Shown: positions 9,797 through 19,832, counted from the first letter of the stretch. The stretch is 64,000 bases of DNA from CAVXXB01 sp963765585 (GCA_963765585.1 CAVXXB010000008.1:434001-498000), one strand, 5' to 3'. The notes: a model not told the origin generated them from the sequence alone. Made by a program: numbers and translations.

Positions 9797-10918
9797 CTAC
9801 CTTAATCCCGGGTAGTACCCCTTACCCTTCCCTCTGGCTAATCCATGCCCGGTTCCGATCCAGATATCATCACCCATAAACTCTGTGCAGATGGTGAAAT
9901 GGTTTGGTAAATCCAGATTTGTCTCCACTTTATCTATTATCTTATTTCCACGCATTACTTTTGCCGTCCAGGTTTTATCATCTTCATTTTCAAGCACATA
10001 GGTAACCCAGGTATCTGAATCAAAATCCACCAGCACGCCCAATCCCTTATCGGTGCAATTATAACTTGATATTGCACTTCTTCCCAGTGACAGATTTATA
10101 AAATTACTGGGTAATCCACTGTCATGATCCATATACCCGCGCCAGTTTCTGCCATCATAACGACTTAACCCAAAATAAGTTGAGGCCCATAATACGTTAT
10201 CCACATAGGATGCGGATGTAGTGATCACATGAACCAGTCCATCATCACGATACAGATCAATCTCCATTTCGCCGTCGGGATCATGGTATACCTTCCAGCT
10301 CTCTGTCGGTACATCCCACTCCAGAATCCCACCGCCCCAGACTGCAAAATATACCTTGTCATCATTGGCATCGACATTGTAAGTCCAGACCTCTTCCATG
10401 GGCGCATGTTTTTCATTAAAAACCGCCCATTCGCCACTCAACTGGTTATACCGACTGATCCCTGCAGTGGTAGCCACCCATACATTATCGCCCTCAATAT
10501 CAATGCCATATACCACATCATTTAATAAACCGCTGTTCATTTGCGTAAAATGTTCAAAATATCCGCCGCTGAACCGGGCGATTCCCTCACCAAATAATGC
10601 CAGCCATAGTTCACCGGTTTTGTGATCTTTGGCGATACCCATTATTACATTCCAGGGTAATCCATTGGCCTCCGTCCAGCTTTCCCACTTACCATTATAA
10701 TAGAGTACCAGACCACCCTCCGTGCCGATCCACAGGCTATCGCCATCTGCTTCCAGAAAGAAAATATGATCATTTATCAACTGCCCCCCAGTTGACTCCG
10801 TTGTAAAAGTTTCCCACTCAGTATAGACAAAAGGAAATCCGGCGTTTACATCCCTATCACTTTCCTGACCAAAAGTCAAAATTGAAAATAACAGGAGGAT
10901 CATTATTGATTTATACAT
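9797..10918 (-). CDS. Secreted beta-propeller protein (two-component regulator propeller-like)
   Basis: A 373-residue protein with a signal peptide (residues 1-17, ending LTFGQ). The body consists of propeller strands of the Reg_prop type, with repeated words such as DSLWIGTEGGLVLYYNGKW, GELWLALFGEGIARF, NVWVATTAGISRYN and NVLWASTYFGLSRYDGRNW. No kinase, receiver or DNA-binding domain follows, so it is a free propeller rather than a hybrid sensor. It starts 13 bases after the stop of the cytochrome gene upstream and is likely in the same transcript. Its likely role is protein or ligand binding outside the cytoplasm; a catalytic role cannot be excluded. Confidence 0.8.
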   Translation of the reverse strand: MYKSIMILLLFSILTFGQESDRDVNAGFPFVYTEWETFTTESTGGQLINDHIFFLEADGDSLWIGTEGGLVLYYNGKWESWTEANGLPWNVIMGIAKDHKTGELWLALFGEGIARFSGGYFEHFTQMNSGLLNDVVYGIDIEGDNVWVATTAGISRYNQLSGEWAVFNEKHAPMEEVWTYNVDANDDKVYFAVWGGGILEWDVPTESWKVYHDPDGEMEIDLYRDDGLVHVITTSASYVDNVLWASTYFGLSRYDGRNWRGYMDHDSGLPSNFINLSLGRSAISSYNCTDKGLGVLVDFDSDTWVTYVLENEDDKTWTAKVMRGNKIIDKVETNLDLPNHFTICTEFMGDDIWIGTGHGLARGKGKGYYPGLR

Positions 10919-10931
10919 AGTATAGTTCCAA

Positions 10932-13365
10932 TTAAAGCGTCTTTAAGTATTCCATCAAATCATTCAGTTGATCTTTTGTCAGATCATTGGTGACACCATG
11001 GGTGTCTTTTGTATTATACAGTGTCCATATTTCATCCAGCGACGCAGCCCGCCCGTCATGCAGATACGGCGGCGAGGCATAAATATTATTAAGATGGGGT
11101 ACATCAAACTTGCCATGGGTATCCAATGCGGATGATGTTCCCACATCAAATTGCTCCCGGTTCGTATAATAGGGATAGGTATGACATGTATTACAGCGAT
11201 TATATTCAGGAATTTCATTTCCTGAATTATCATAAATACGTTCAAATATCCGCTTCCCTCTTCGTTGTGCATCGCTAAGCTGTTCGCCGGTACGGTATCT
11301 GTTTGGCGGCCTTGGGATCGTAACAATATATCGATCCAGTGCTGCAGATTGTTCCGGTTTAAAGGGATCAATGCGGGTAAAAAATGCTGCCAGACGCGGT
11401 CCGCATTGACGTTTTAAAGTGGGATTTTTTCCAGTCCATTTAAAAGGTGCGGTATCATTGATTCCCCGTAGCGTCCGGTTATCAACCGGGTTTACCCCAA
11501 GACCATCCGGTTCGATATCATAGGTCAGACCATCGATACCACCATCGGGATGACAGGAATGACAGGAAAACTGTCGCGCATAGGTATATTCCGAACTGTG
11601 AAATATGCGCTCGCCATATCTTGCCTGGGTAATTTCATCTGGTCCGCCAAGATCGATGGTTTTAATCCGTTCTGCGTGATTCGATATCAATAACCGATAT
11701 GGCATCATCAAGGCCGTCTGCCACATATAAAAATTTATTATTCGGCGAAACCGCCATTCCCCTGGGACTTTGCCCCACCTTTATTCGTTCGACCACAAAT
11801 TGAAGGCTCATTCCCAGGTGGTTGGCCATCTCTGCACGGTCTTTAGCAGATAAATTCTGTGAGAGTATGTTTTTCATGGCTTCAATATCGATCATTGCCA
11901 CTTCTTGCACACCGCCGCCTGTTGCGAATGCATACCGGCCATCGCCTGAAAACACAATATCAGTCGGATCAGCAAAGAAGTCATTAATTTCATCCAGCAA
12001 TAACTGGTCTACGCGACCGTCCTTCCATAAAATCCCGATACCGTTGGTCATGATCCAGCCCTGAATATTGCGGGTCATGGGTACCAGGTTTTTGGTACGA
12101 ATCAATGTCACCAGGGCAAAATGGGCATCAGGTGATACGGCGACACCTTGTATCAGGTTTGCATCCCTGACTGGAATCCGTTTTCTTACCGTCGCGGTTT
12201 TTGTGTCAATCACTGTAACTTCAGATACGGAAGTTGATCTGAATTTTCCATATCTTGGCAGATTATTGGTGATGTATACAGAACTGCCATCCGGTGATAT
12301 TGCGGCGCCCCAGGGTCCGCGTGATGCTGCCAGACGTTTAACCTCGTGCCCTTTAGCCAAATCCACAACAGACACATCGTAGGTTCCGGCATTGGCCACA
12401 TACATAAACTTGCCATCGGGAGTAATGACCATTTCATGGGGTTCATCACCAACAATAATCGTATTTATCACCTGGTAAGACCTGGTATCCACGACCGAAA
12501 TATTATCTGATGCCCGATTACTCACATAAGCCCGTGATTGATCCGGTGAAAAGCAAACAAAATGCGGCTGCATACCGATATCAATTTCCCTGAGAATCTT
12601 ATCGGTCCCGGTATCAACAACAATCAGACTATTGGAGGCCTCGCAGGCAATAAACAAGCGTTCCCCATCCCTGGTAACGGCCAGGTTAAACGGGGTTTTA
12701 TAAACTACCTTCTTTTCATTAACATTCTGCTTTTTTGAGGCAGATGATTTAATTACCGGTTTCGTACGTTCAACATAGTCGTCGTCAATGGGAATAATGC
12801 CGGGTGTAAGTGCGCCCCCTTTTCCGAAATGAGCGATGGCGGCAAACGCCGAATCAAAGTCAAATATTTTTGAATTCAAAACAGATACATGAGAATTTTT
12901 TTCTTTATGACATATCATGCAATCACGCTTTTGCGTCTTTTTCAGACCTGCACGGATTGCTTTGTCCCGGTCCCGCATAATATCGGCATCAATATAGTCG
13001 CTACCGGGTCCATGACATAACTCGCATTGCACCCCATCCTCAAAGCGGAAAGTATCATCACGCTCCCATTCTTCAACATTATATGCTGTTGTGTGACATC
13101 CCAGACAAATGGGACTCTCCCAGGGTTCAATATCAATTCCGGATAATTCAGCAATCTCCTTTGACTCCGGTTTAAATAAAACGGAATGGGCCTGCGCGTG
13201 TTTTGACTGCCGCCAGATATTGAATTGATCCCGGTTACCCTGCTGATGATGACATTGGCGGCAGACCTGTTCACCTACATAAATGCGATCAGCTGGCTGC
13301 TGCGCACTCAGGTTCATAGCGGCAAAAATAAACATCCAGATTAGTTTAGAATATTGATTTTTCAT
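10932..13365 (-). CDS. Multihaem cytochrome with YVTN beta-propeller and C-terminal dihaem domain, frameshifted
   Basis: About 810 residues when joined. After a signal peptide (to about 21) come four CxxCH haem motifs, CRQCH at 35, CLGCH at 87, CELCH at 114 and CMICH at 149, arranged like a cytochrome c554-type domain. A YVTN-type propeller follows (about 215-565: PDGKFMYVANAGTYDVSVVD, PHEMVITPDG). The C-terminal part resembles dihaem cytochrome c peroxidases, with CHSCH near 600 and CNTCH near 723. The first frame ends just after SVIDIES at 11662, while the second carries HAERIKTIDLGG from about 11680. A +1 shift at about 11677-11690 joins them, and the total length of 3n+1 agrees. The role is probably periplasmic or extracellular electron transfer or peroxide reduction. 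If real, the break would detach the dihaem domain. Confidence 0.85.
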
Positions 13366-13389
13366 AATGCAAATCTGATCTATTCAGAT

Positions 13390-13545
13390 ATTTCTAAAGC
13401 AAAGTCGCAGAAAAAGATAGTTAGAAGTTTGGAACTGGGAATTGGGAATTAGTAATTTGTTATTGGTTATTAGTACATCTTTTTACTTCTAACTTCTAAT
13501 TCCAATTCCTAATTTTCGTCTCTGCATCTTTGCGAGAGATAACCT
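13390..13545. repeat. Intergenic composite repeat, copy 4
   Basis: The left end GCAAAGTCGCAGAAA and right end TCTGCATCTTTGCGAGA are inverted. Inner arms TTAGAAGTTTGGAA and TTCTAACTTCTAATTCC are also inverted, around a core GGGAATTGGGAATTAG. This is the clearest example of the family's overall inverted-repeat design. Confidence 0.65.
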
Positions 13546-13551
13546 ATCCAT

Positions 13552-14370
13552 CTATTGCTGATTACTAAATTGCAATACTACGACTTCTTTATTCTTCTTT
13601 CTGATGCCATAAATAGTTCCCTTTTCGGAACGATCCCAGGCGATTCCCTGACCGAATATATTGATCGGTACAACTTCAACCAGATCTAAAACAGAACCTC
13701 GATCTGGAATCTGAAAGACATAGGTTTCGGGCAAATCATGTCCCGTACAATACAGCAGACTATCCACACCCCATGAACCACCGGAATTACTCATGGGTCT
13801 GAATTTTTCAACTACTTCCTCCGGAAATACCCATGATTCTATTTCACGCCATTGGCCATCGAGTTTAACCACACTTGTCCATTCGGATCCCTTACCTGTC
13901 ACATGTTTCCATTTTTCATAGTGGGCAAAACCGGCCCACCAATAGCCATCATGCCAGTCAAGCCATGTACAACTACCCCGGTATATGCCAAAACTGAACG
14001 AATCGATATGCTCTAATGTGGCTGCATCCCATACTTCAATTGAACTGGTCATAGGTACCGCAGAATAATTAGAGTGCGCACAATACAACTTGCCGTCAAT
14101 AATTACGCCGCTATCCAGGTGAATTATCGGTCCGTCACCGTCTTCCTTCCATTGAGCCACCAGTTCACCGGTTGTTTTATCGTATTTTCCGATTCTTTGA
14201 CTATCGATTACATAAATATAATCCTGGTCAATGGCAACGCCCTGCCGGGCCTCTTTCATTTTAAATGTCTTTATTTCTTTAAATTCCCGGGTTCCTGCAT
14301 AGGTTTGTGAATTAAACAGTACTATAGTCAGGCAGATAATTATACTTAGTGTAAAAAAATGCTTTGTCAT
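13552..14370 (-). CDS. Small secreted beta-propeller protein
   Basis: A 272-residue protein with a signal peptide (cleavage near TYAG at about 26) and a GGAG ribosome site 6 bases before the ATG. The sequence has propeller-like repeats (QGVAIDQDYIYVIDSQRIGKY, GVIIDGKLYCAHSNYSAVP, GQGIAWDRSEKGTIYGIRK) and Trp-rich segments such as WLDWHDGYWWAGF. It resembles cycloisomerase/lactonase-like propellers, but no catalytic residues can be assigned. It sits between the cytochrome gene and an FG-GAP/UnbV gene. Its role is unknown. Confidence 0.75.
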   Translation of the reverse strand: MTKHFFTLSIIICLTIVLFNSQTYAGTREFKEIKTFKMKEARQGVAIDQDYIYVIDSQRIGKYDKTTGELVAQWKEDGDGPIIHLDSGVIIDGKLYCAHSNYSAVPMTSSIEVWDAATLEHIDSFSFGIYRGSCTWLDWHDGYWWAGFAHYEKWKHVTGKGSEWTSVVKLDGQWREIESWVFPEEVVEKFRPMSNSGGSWGVDSLLYCTGHDLPETYVFQIPDRGSVLDLVEVVPINIFGQGIAWDRSEKGTIYGIRKKNKEVVVLQFSNQQ

Positions 14371-14482
14371 TTAGTCTCCAAACGAGAAGGATAATTACTT
14401 TGAAAGATCTGAAAAAAACACAACTCGTCACGCCCGAAGAACAGGATTTTCAACCTGTATTCATTTCAGATTTTGTTCTTTT

Positions 14483-14530
14483 GATCCTGAAATCCTGAAA
14501 CTAGTTCAGGACAAGCAAGTTCAGGATGAC
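14483..14530. repeat. REP-like palindromic unit
   Basis: Starts GATCCTGAAATCCTGAAAC and ends AAGTTCAGGATGAC. It shares the CCTGAA/TTCAGG stem and the terminal GATGAC with the units at 8074-8133. It lies in the 193-base spacer downstream of the UnbV gene. Confidence 0.6.
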
Positions 14531-14563
14531 GCTTTGAATTAAATTTTCATTCTTCAGATCGCT

Positions 14564-16192
14564 CTACTCGATTATTTTAATCACCTGGTTCGCTGATATG
14601 TTTTCAAGTACCTGGGTAGTACCACCAGGCCAGCGAATTTCTATTTTATCTATAGTTTTCGCATTTCCCAGTCCAAAATGTAGCCGGGGATCACTTTGTG
14701 ACAGATACCCGGAACTGCTTACGCGCCACTTTGTCTGGACAAGTTTATTTGCTGTCAACCTGACACGACAACCAATACCATCACGGTTGCTTTTTGTACC
14801 CTGGAGCTGAATAGAAATCCAGTTTTGTGTGTTTCCACCATCATTCCGTAACAAACGCGGCCGGTTATTCAGATTTAATATGAGAATATCCAGATCGCCA
14901 TCATTATCATAATCCCCGACAGCGGAGCCGCGGCTGACAAACTTTTCCTGAAAATCAGATCCCAATTTATGAGAGATATTTTCAAAGCGGTTGCCTGCCT
15001 GGTTTATCAGCAGCAAATCTTCCTCACCTATCAAACGGTGGGGATGCCCGTTGCTTATAAATAAATCGCTGTACCCATCATGATCAAAATCAAATATATT
15101 GCATGACCAGCTGGTATATTGGCCGCAGGCCGCAGCAATACCCATTCTGGCACTCATCTCCTCGAAGTATCCCGATCCGGTATTTTTATAATAACAACCA
15201 TAGTCCATGTCCGGTACAATGATATCGACCATGCCGTTTAAATCAAGATCACCAAATTCGCCACTCATTGCCGAAGTCGCCTCACCATTCTGGCCAAAGC
15301 CGGTGCCTGTTTGAAGTGCCACATCCGTAAAAGTGCCATCGCCGTTGTTGCGGTATAAATAATTCTCCATGGCATCATTGGCAACGAAGATATCCCAGTC
15401 CCCATCATCATCATAATCACAGGAACTGACACCCATGGCCCGTCCTTCGGGGTTGTAAACACCTGCAGTTTTTGTCACATCACTGAAAGTACCATCCCCA
15501 TTATTATGATACAAAATATCTGCCTGGCCATGATAGGCCAGCGGTCCGGGAAATTTTTCTGCAGCATAGAAATATTTATAATCGGGATCATATTCGATAT
15601 AATTTCCCACATACAGATCCAGAAAGCCATCCAGATCGTAATCAAGAAATGTGCTGCCTATCCCATACAGATCATTTTCCAGGCCTGCCTGAGACGTGAA
15701 ATCCGTGAATGTGCCATCACCATTGTTCCGGTAGAACACATTGGCGCCCCAATTTGATACAAATACATCCTGATCACCATCATTATCATAGTCACCCGTA
15801 ACCACAGCCATTCCCATTCCTTTATGCCCCAGACCACTCTCTGCAGTAACGTCGGTAAATGTATGATCACCGTTATTGCGATACAGTGCATTGCGCAGTT
15901 TATCTTTATTTTTTCGGCCGCGCTTATGGCTGATACCTTCGATATATGCGCCGTTCACAAGATATATATCCAGATCTGAATCGCCATCATAGTCAAAAAA
16001 ACAACAACCACCCGCATTGGATTCGATAAGATTACTCATTTCATCATCGCCGAAATTATGAATAAAAGAAATACCCGATATTTCGGTTACATCAGATAAT
16101 TGCTGATCCTTATTTTGTGCATCCCCAATATGAATCATACCAAAGATATAAAAGAGGATTGTTACAGTTCTGGCGATACCAGTTAATTTCAT
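14564..16192 (-). CDS. Secreted FG-GAP/ASPIC-UnbV (CRTAC1-like) protein
   Basis: About 542 residues from the ATG at 16192. I chose that over an earlier in-frame start because it lies just after the upstream stop (16207), follows GGAAA, and opens a signal peptide ending HIGDAQ. Seven FG-GAP units carry Asp-rich loops (DYDGDSDLDIYL, DYDNDGDQDVFV, DYDLDGFLDLYV, DFDHDGYSDLFI, DYDNDGDLDILI). The C-terminal UnbV domain includes IGCRVRLTANK and DKIEIRWPGG. It is a close paralogue of 1122-2762. It is probably co-transcribed with the hydrazine synthase alpha-like gene, so the two products may act together outside the cell. Confidence 0.9.
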   Translation of the reverse strand: MKLTGIARTVTILFYIFGMIHIGDAQNKDQQLSDVTEISGISFIHNFGDDEMSNLIESNAGGCCFFDYDGDSDLDIYLVNGAYIEGISHKRGRKNKDKLRNALYRNNGDHTFTDVTAESGLGHKGMGMAVVTGDYDNDGDQDVFVSNWGANVFYRNNGDGTFTDFTSQAGLENDLYGIGSTFLDYDLDGFLDLYVGNYIEYDPDYKYFYAAEKFPGPLAYHGQADILYHNNGDGTFSDVTKTAGVYNPEGRAMGVSSCDYDDDGDWDIFVANDAMENYLYRNNGDGTFTDVALQTGTGFGQNGEATSAMSGEFGDLDLNGMVDIIVPDMDYGCYYKNTGSGYFEEMSARMGIAAACGQYTSWSCNIFDFDHDGYSDLFISNGHPHRLIGEEDLLLINQAGNRFENISHKLGSDFQEKFVSRGSAVGDYDNDGDLDILILNLNNRPRLLRNDGGNTQNWISIQLQGTKSNRDGIGCRVRLTANKLVQTKWRVSSSGYLSQSDPRLHFGLGNAKTIDKIEIRWPGGTTQVLENISANQVIKIIE

Positions 16193-16206
16193 TTTATTTC
16201 CGATTA

Positions 16207-18147
16207 TTAGTTTTCTTTTTTGGTTCTGACCTTCTCCAAATATGGAGTTAAATCGTAAGGCGCACCCATATCGATCCATTCTATCAGGAGCATTTTTTCC
16301 TTCTCGCTCAGAATATCATTTTTGTGAACCGGCGGTTCGGATATCTCCGATGTATCTTTCAAATGATCTGTTAAAATAATGTCCATTGTCAGACTACTGT
16401 TTATTGCCCATCCAGGAACTATATATGTTTTATCATCCGCATTTTTCCAGGCAAGTAGATCCAAATAGAAATCTTCATAAGAAAAGTCTCTGCCGGAAGA
16501 ATTATTATCTTTTATCGGGGATAATATATGTCCGGATCCATGACATTCAGGAATTGCACATTTTTGCATAAGCATGGGTGCGATTTTATGTCTAAAGTCA
16601 ATTGGGTTGGTATTTTCAGGAACATCCGTCAGATCGACCGGTGGTTTTACGATCGCATTTACCAGAATATTGGGCGGTGATAATTCGCGATTTTCATGAC
16701 ATCCAATGCATCCGCGATTTTCGTTACCCATTGCCCATGTCCACCCCTCCTGGGTCCGGATTTTCATTTTGTTTTTATTTAATAAGTGAAAACTCAATGG
16801 CACTTCGGCCGGAACCCGCACATGGAAGGATCCGTCATTCTCCACAGGTGCCACACCCAGAACCCTGGCCGGCAGGCTATTTGGATTGATCTGATCAGGT
16901 TTTTGCATCTCTTTTTTTGGCAGACCTTCAATAATCCGGACATATTTTATATCGCCGGGTGAAATATTTTTTCCGGTATCCAAATTGGTCCGATAGCTAT
17001 CCATGCAATAGAATACAGCGGTTGTCGCGCCGGGAATCAGCCAGTTGGATCTGCCTTTTGCCGGGGTATGTGAAGTGAGAATTTGTGTGTCAATGGTATG
17101 CCATCCGGCCTCACCATAAATTTTTTCAATTTTATCACCGGAAGAAGGATCCAGTTGATATACTGCAAATTCAGCCTCCTTTGAGTTCGATCGGTACGAG
17201 GCAAGTAATCCGCCATCGGGCATGGGACAAGGGCTATGGTAAAGACCCTCTTCTGCAATAATTGTTTTCCTGTATGAATTCAGTGGTCTGCGATGGGAAA
17301 CTTCGGCAATATCACCACCACCAGGCCAATTTTGTTCATCCGATTCAATATAGTATACCCGGTTATCATACTCAGATGCATGTACCATCTCTTTGAAAAG
17401 AGGCAATTCATGATTACCATAATATGGCATCAGGTCGGTGCCATCGACATTCACTGCCATCAGTGCCAGTTTTCCACCGGCAGAGGGTTGCCAACTGCTG
17501 AAAACAATCCGGCCATCCGGTAACACATCGGGAGAATAATCGCTATATAGATTATAAGTGAGCCGGTAGGTATTTTTTCCCTGGTGATCGGTTCCGTAGA
17601 GGGCCAAAATTGCCCTGGATTCGATATTATTATACCAGGCATGTTCATTTCCGGCATATACAATTTGCGGTGTCGGCTGGGGATCATTCAGATAGAAACG
17701 GTTTCCGGCATATACCGGCATCATGCAGTCACCGGATGCGCGGGTAATTTGCTTTTTATGGGATCCATCTGATTTCATTGACCAAATTTGCCAGTAGTCA
17801 TTCTCATTTATTTTTCCACTAAATATGATATTCAGTCCATCAAAAGAAATATCCGGATCACAGGCCGCAAAGAAATCCTGAGTCAGATTTTTTATTGTAT
17901 TACTTTGCAAGTTATAGTTGACAATTCTCGCACTCTTGACATAACGATCGGAAATTGAGGATATATTTTCATATCTGCTTTTATCGGAATTTGTGTACTG
18001 CGGAACCTGGACAAATATGAAGTCAATAGTTTTAGCATACTGTGCATTAATATCAGTTGTGATATAGCAAATGAAAAAAAGAATAAGAAAATGCCAATAA
18101 ACTTTATCGATATAATTGTGATTCGCTAGTGATTGTTCTTCTTTCAT
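16207..18147 (-). CDS. Hydrazine synthase alpha subunit-like propeller cytochrome
   Basis: A 646-residue exported protein (signal segment about residues 18-36). A TolB/WD40-like propeller covers about 60-370 (DPDISFDGLNIIFSGK, DYSPDVLPDGRIVFSSW). A middle region around 400-450 (PGDIKYVRIIEGLP, ARVLGVAPVENDGSFHVRVPA) matches what I know as the HZS_alpha-type domain. One canonical haem motif, CIGCH, lies near 480, and an expanded CAIPECH (CX4CH) near 530-536. Relatives of hydrazine synthase alpha occur widely in bacteria that do not make hydrazine, so the enzymatic role here is unknown. Nothing else in the window suggests anammox. It ends 14 bases before the UnbV gene, which implies one transcript. 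Confidence 0.8.
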   Translation of the reverse strand: MKEEQSLANHNYIDKVYWHFLILFFICYITTDINAQYAKTIDFIFVQVPQYTNSDKSRYENISSISDRYVKSARIVNYNLQSNTIKNLTQDFFAACDPDISFDGLNIIFSGKINENDYWQIWSMKSDGSHKKQITRASGDCMMPVYAGNRFYLNDPQPTPQIVYAGNEHAWYNNIESRAILALYGTDHQGKNTYRLTYNLYSDYSPDVLPDGRIVFSSWQPSAGGKLALMAVNVDGTDLMPYYGNHELPLFKEMVHASEYDNRVYYIESDEQNWPGGGDIAEVSHRRPLNSYRKTIIAEEGLYHSPCPMPDGGLLASYRSNSKEAEFAVYQLDPSSGDKIEKIYGEAGWHTIDTQILTSHTPAKGRSNWLIPGATTAVFYCMDSYRTNLDTGKNISPGDIKYVRIIEGLPKKEMQKPDQINPNSLPARVLGVAPVENDGSFHVRVPAEVPLSFHLLNKNKMKIRTQEGWTWAMGNENRGCIGCHENRELSPPNILVNAIVKPPVDLTDVPENTNPIDFRHKIAPMLMQKCAIPECHGSGHILSPIKDNNSSGRDFSYEDFYLDLLAWKNADDKTYIVPGWAINSSLTMDIILTDHLKDTSEISEPPVHKNDILSEKEKMLLIEWIDMGAPYDLTPYLEKVRTKKEN

Positions 18148-18168
18148 TTATATCTTTAATAATTCTGA

Positions 18169-19038
18169 TTACTGGTGATTATTTCCGGATAAATTTCTTC
18201 CCACTGCCAGGGCGACAGGAATAAGTCCTTTCATTAATTCACAAAAGGTCTCAGGATTGAGTGATTGTTCTCCATCGCATAGCGCTTTACTAGGATCATG
18301 ATGTGCTTCAATGAGCAATCCGTCGGCACCCGCTGCAATAGCTGCCTTTGCCAATTCCGGCACCAACCACCAGTGGCCGGCACTATGACTCGGATCCACA
18401 ATCAATGGCAGATGGGTGTATCTTTTTAATAAAGGAATCGCACTGATGTCCAGCGTAAATCTTGTGGCCATTTCAAACGTACGTATGCCACGCTCACACA
18501 AAATCACATTAGTATTACCCTGTTTCATTATATATTCAGCTGCGAAGAGGAATTCCTCCACAGTTGCCGACATTCCCCTTTTCAACAGCACTGGCTTCCC
18601 GGATTTACCAACTTCTTCTAACAAAGCACTATTGTGCATATTACGCGAACCCACCTGCAATATGTCTACACAATCCGCCATGAGCGTAACTTTTCGAGTA
18701 TCCATGACCTCACTGACAACCGGAATATCCAATTTCCGCCGAACCCGTGCTAAAATTTTTGCACCTTCGTCATGTAATCCCTGAAAACTATATGGCGATG
18801 TACGCGGCTTAAAGGCACCACCTCGCAGAATAGCGGCACCGCATTTTTGAACCATTTGGGCGGTTTGAAAAGTCTGCTCCTCATTTTCGACCGAACAGGG
18901 GCCGGCAATGATTACTATTTCATTACCACCAATGTGTACACCAGACACGTTGACGATTGTTTTTTCCTGAACAGATTTTCTACCTGTATATTTAAATTGT
19001 TCAGAAATACGCGGGTTTAGATATTTAATCTCTGTCAT
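18169..19038 (-). CDS. aroF: 3-deoxy-7-phosphoheptulonate synthase (AroF/KDO8PS-like DAHP synthase)
   Basis: A 289-residue cytosolic enzyme that condenses PEP and erythrose-4-phosphate, the first step of the shikimate pathway. Active-site blocks are complete: IIAGPCSVE, LRGGAFKPRTSPYSFQG, LQVGSRNMHN, PVLLKRGMSATVEEF, VDPSHSAGH and IEAHHDP. It is the short type without the N-terminal ferredoxin-like regulatory domain seen in longer Thermotoga-type enzymes, so feedback control by that domain is not expected. It ends 22 bases upstream of the hydrazine synthase-like gene. It marks the change from metabolic genes (18-23.6 kb) to the exported-protein cluster (1-18 kb). Confidence 0.92.
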   Translation of the reverse strand: MTEIKYLNPRISEQFKYTGRKSVQEKTIVNVSGVHIGGNEIVIIAGPCSVENEEQTFQTAQMVQKCGAAILRGGAFKPRTSPYSFQGLHDEGAKILARVRRKLDIPVVSEVMDTRKVTLMADCVDILQVGSRNMHNSALLEEVGKSGKPVLLKRGMSATVEEFLFAAEYIMKQGNTNVILCERGIRTFEMATRFTLDISAIPLLKRYTHLPLIVDPSHSAGHWWLVPELAKAAIAAGADGLLIEAHHDPSKALCDGEQSLNPETFCELMKGLIPVALAVGRNLSGNNHQ

Positions 19039-19076
19039 TAGTAATAATAATATCTTGTTTGCACCGCCATCTAACG

Positions 19077-19671
19077 TTATTTATTTTCTTGTTGTACAGC
19101 AATGGCTTCTATTTCAACCAACAAATCTTCGCGGCATATTGTCAGCTTGTATACCTGTGCTGGCGGGCAGAGGATCCAGACCCAGCCAGGAATAAAATGC
19201 AGTTCTAACTTCATTAAAATCTTTATAGTCACGTGACATATCACGGAGATAACAAGAAGTTCTGACGATATCATGCCAGTTCATCGATTCAGCACGTAGT
19301 AATTCGGAGATGTTTCTGAATGTACGCCAGCATTGCGCGCGAAAATCACCCATATGCACCGATTTTCCGTGCTCATCGACACTTGCTGTTCCTGAAATCA
19401 GCATTACTTTATATCCCCCTAAATTCAGACAGAGCGCTCTTGAAAAGGATGAAGGCTTTTGATAGTCATATGCTTCATTCAGAGTGTTTGCTGCACTTAC
19501 TGCATTCTTCTCTACCGGCATCATACCCTCAGCATACTCAGGTCTGACAAATGATTTCGTATTCAAGCCAGCATCGAGAAGGCCCAGTTTTTTCAATTCA
19601 CTTTTTTCTGCTTCAGACATCGTAGCCACATCCAATGTGATCACACTATTTGATTCAGTTACAGTTGTCAT
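19077..19671 (-). CDS. RidA (YjgF/YER057c/UK114) family protein, frameshifted
   Basis: About 197 residues when joined. An N-terminal extension of about 75 residues precedes the RidA fold (KVMLISGTASVDEHGK, FRAQCWRTFRNISELL, WHDIVRTSCYLRDMSRDY, LPASTGIQA). The frame then breaks at about 19137-19150; the other frame supplies the expected ending ICREDLLVEIEAIAV. One excess base explains it, and the length is 3n+1. GGAGG lies before the ATG. RidA proteins hydrolyse reactive enamines/imines; this one is longer than the usual 130 residues, so the role may differ. It lies upstream of the DAHP synthase and is probably co-transcribed with it. Confidence 0.8.
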
Positions 19672-19832
19672 ATATTGATTCCTCCATGTCCAAATAGCTC
19701 CTGTTTAAGCAATATTTATTTACATTAAATTTATCATTTTAAATATATATATCAAAATTACTTTCCCTCTTCTCAGGCATATATCCTGAAGAATACTTGA
19801 ACTTTAAATAGCGATAAAATACGTTATATAAC

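Noticed and set aside
9797..10918. Hybrid two-component sensor for the cluster
   Set aside because: The propeller is complete but no membrane helix, histidine kinase or receiver domain follows.
16207..18147. Anammox hydrazine synthesis
   Set aside because: Only an alpha-like protein is present; beta and gamma subunits, hydrazine dehydrogenase and related genes are absent from the window.
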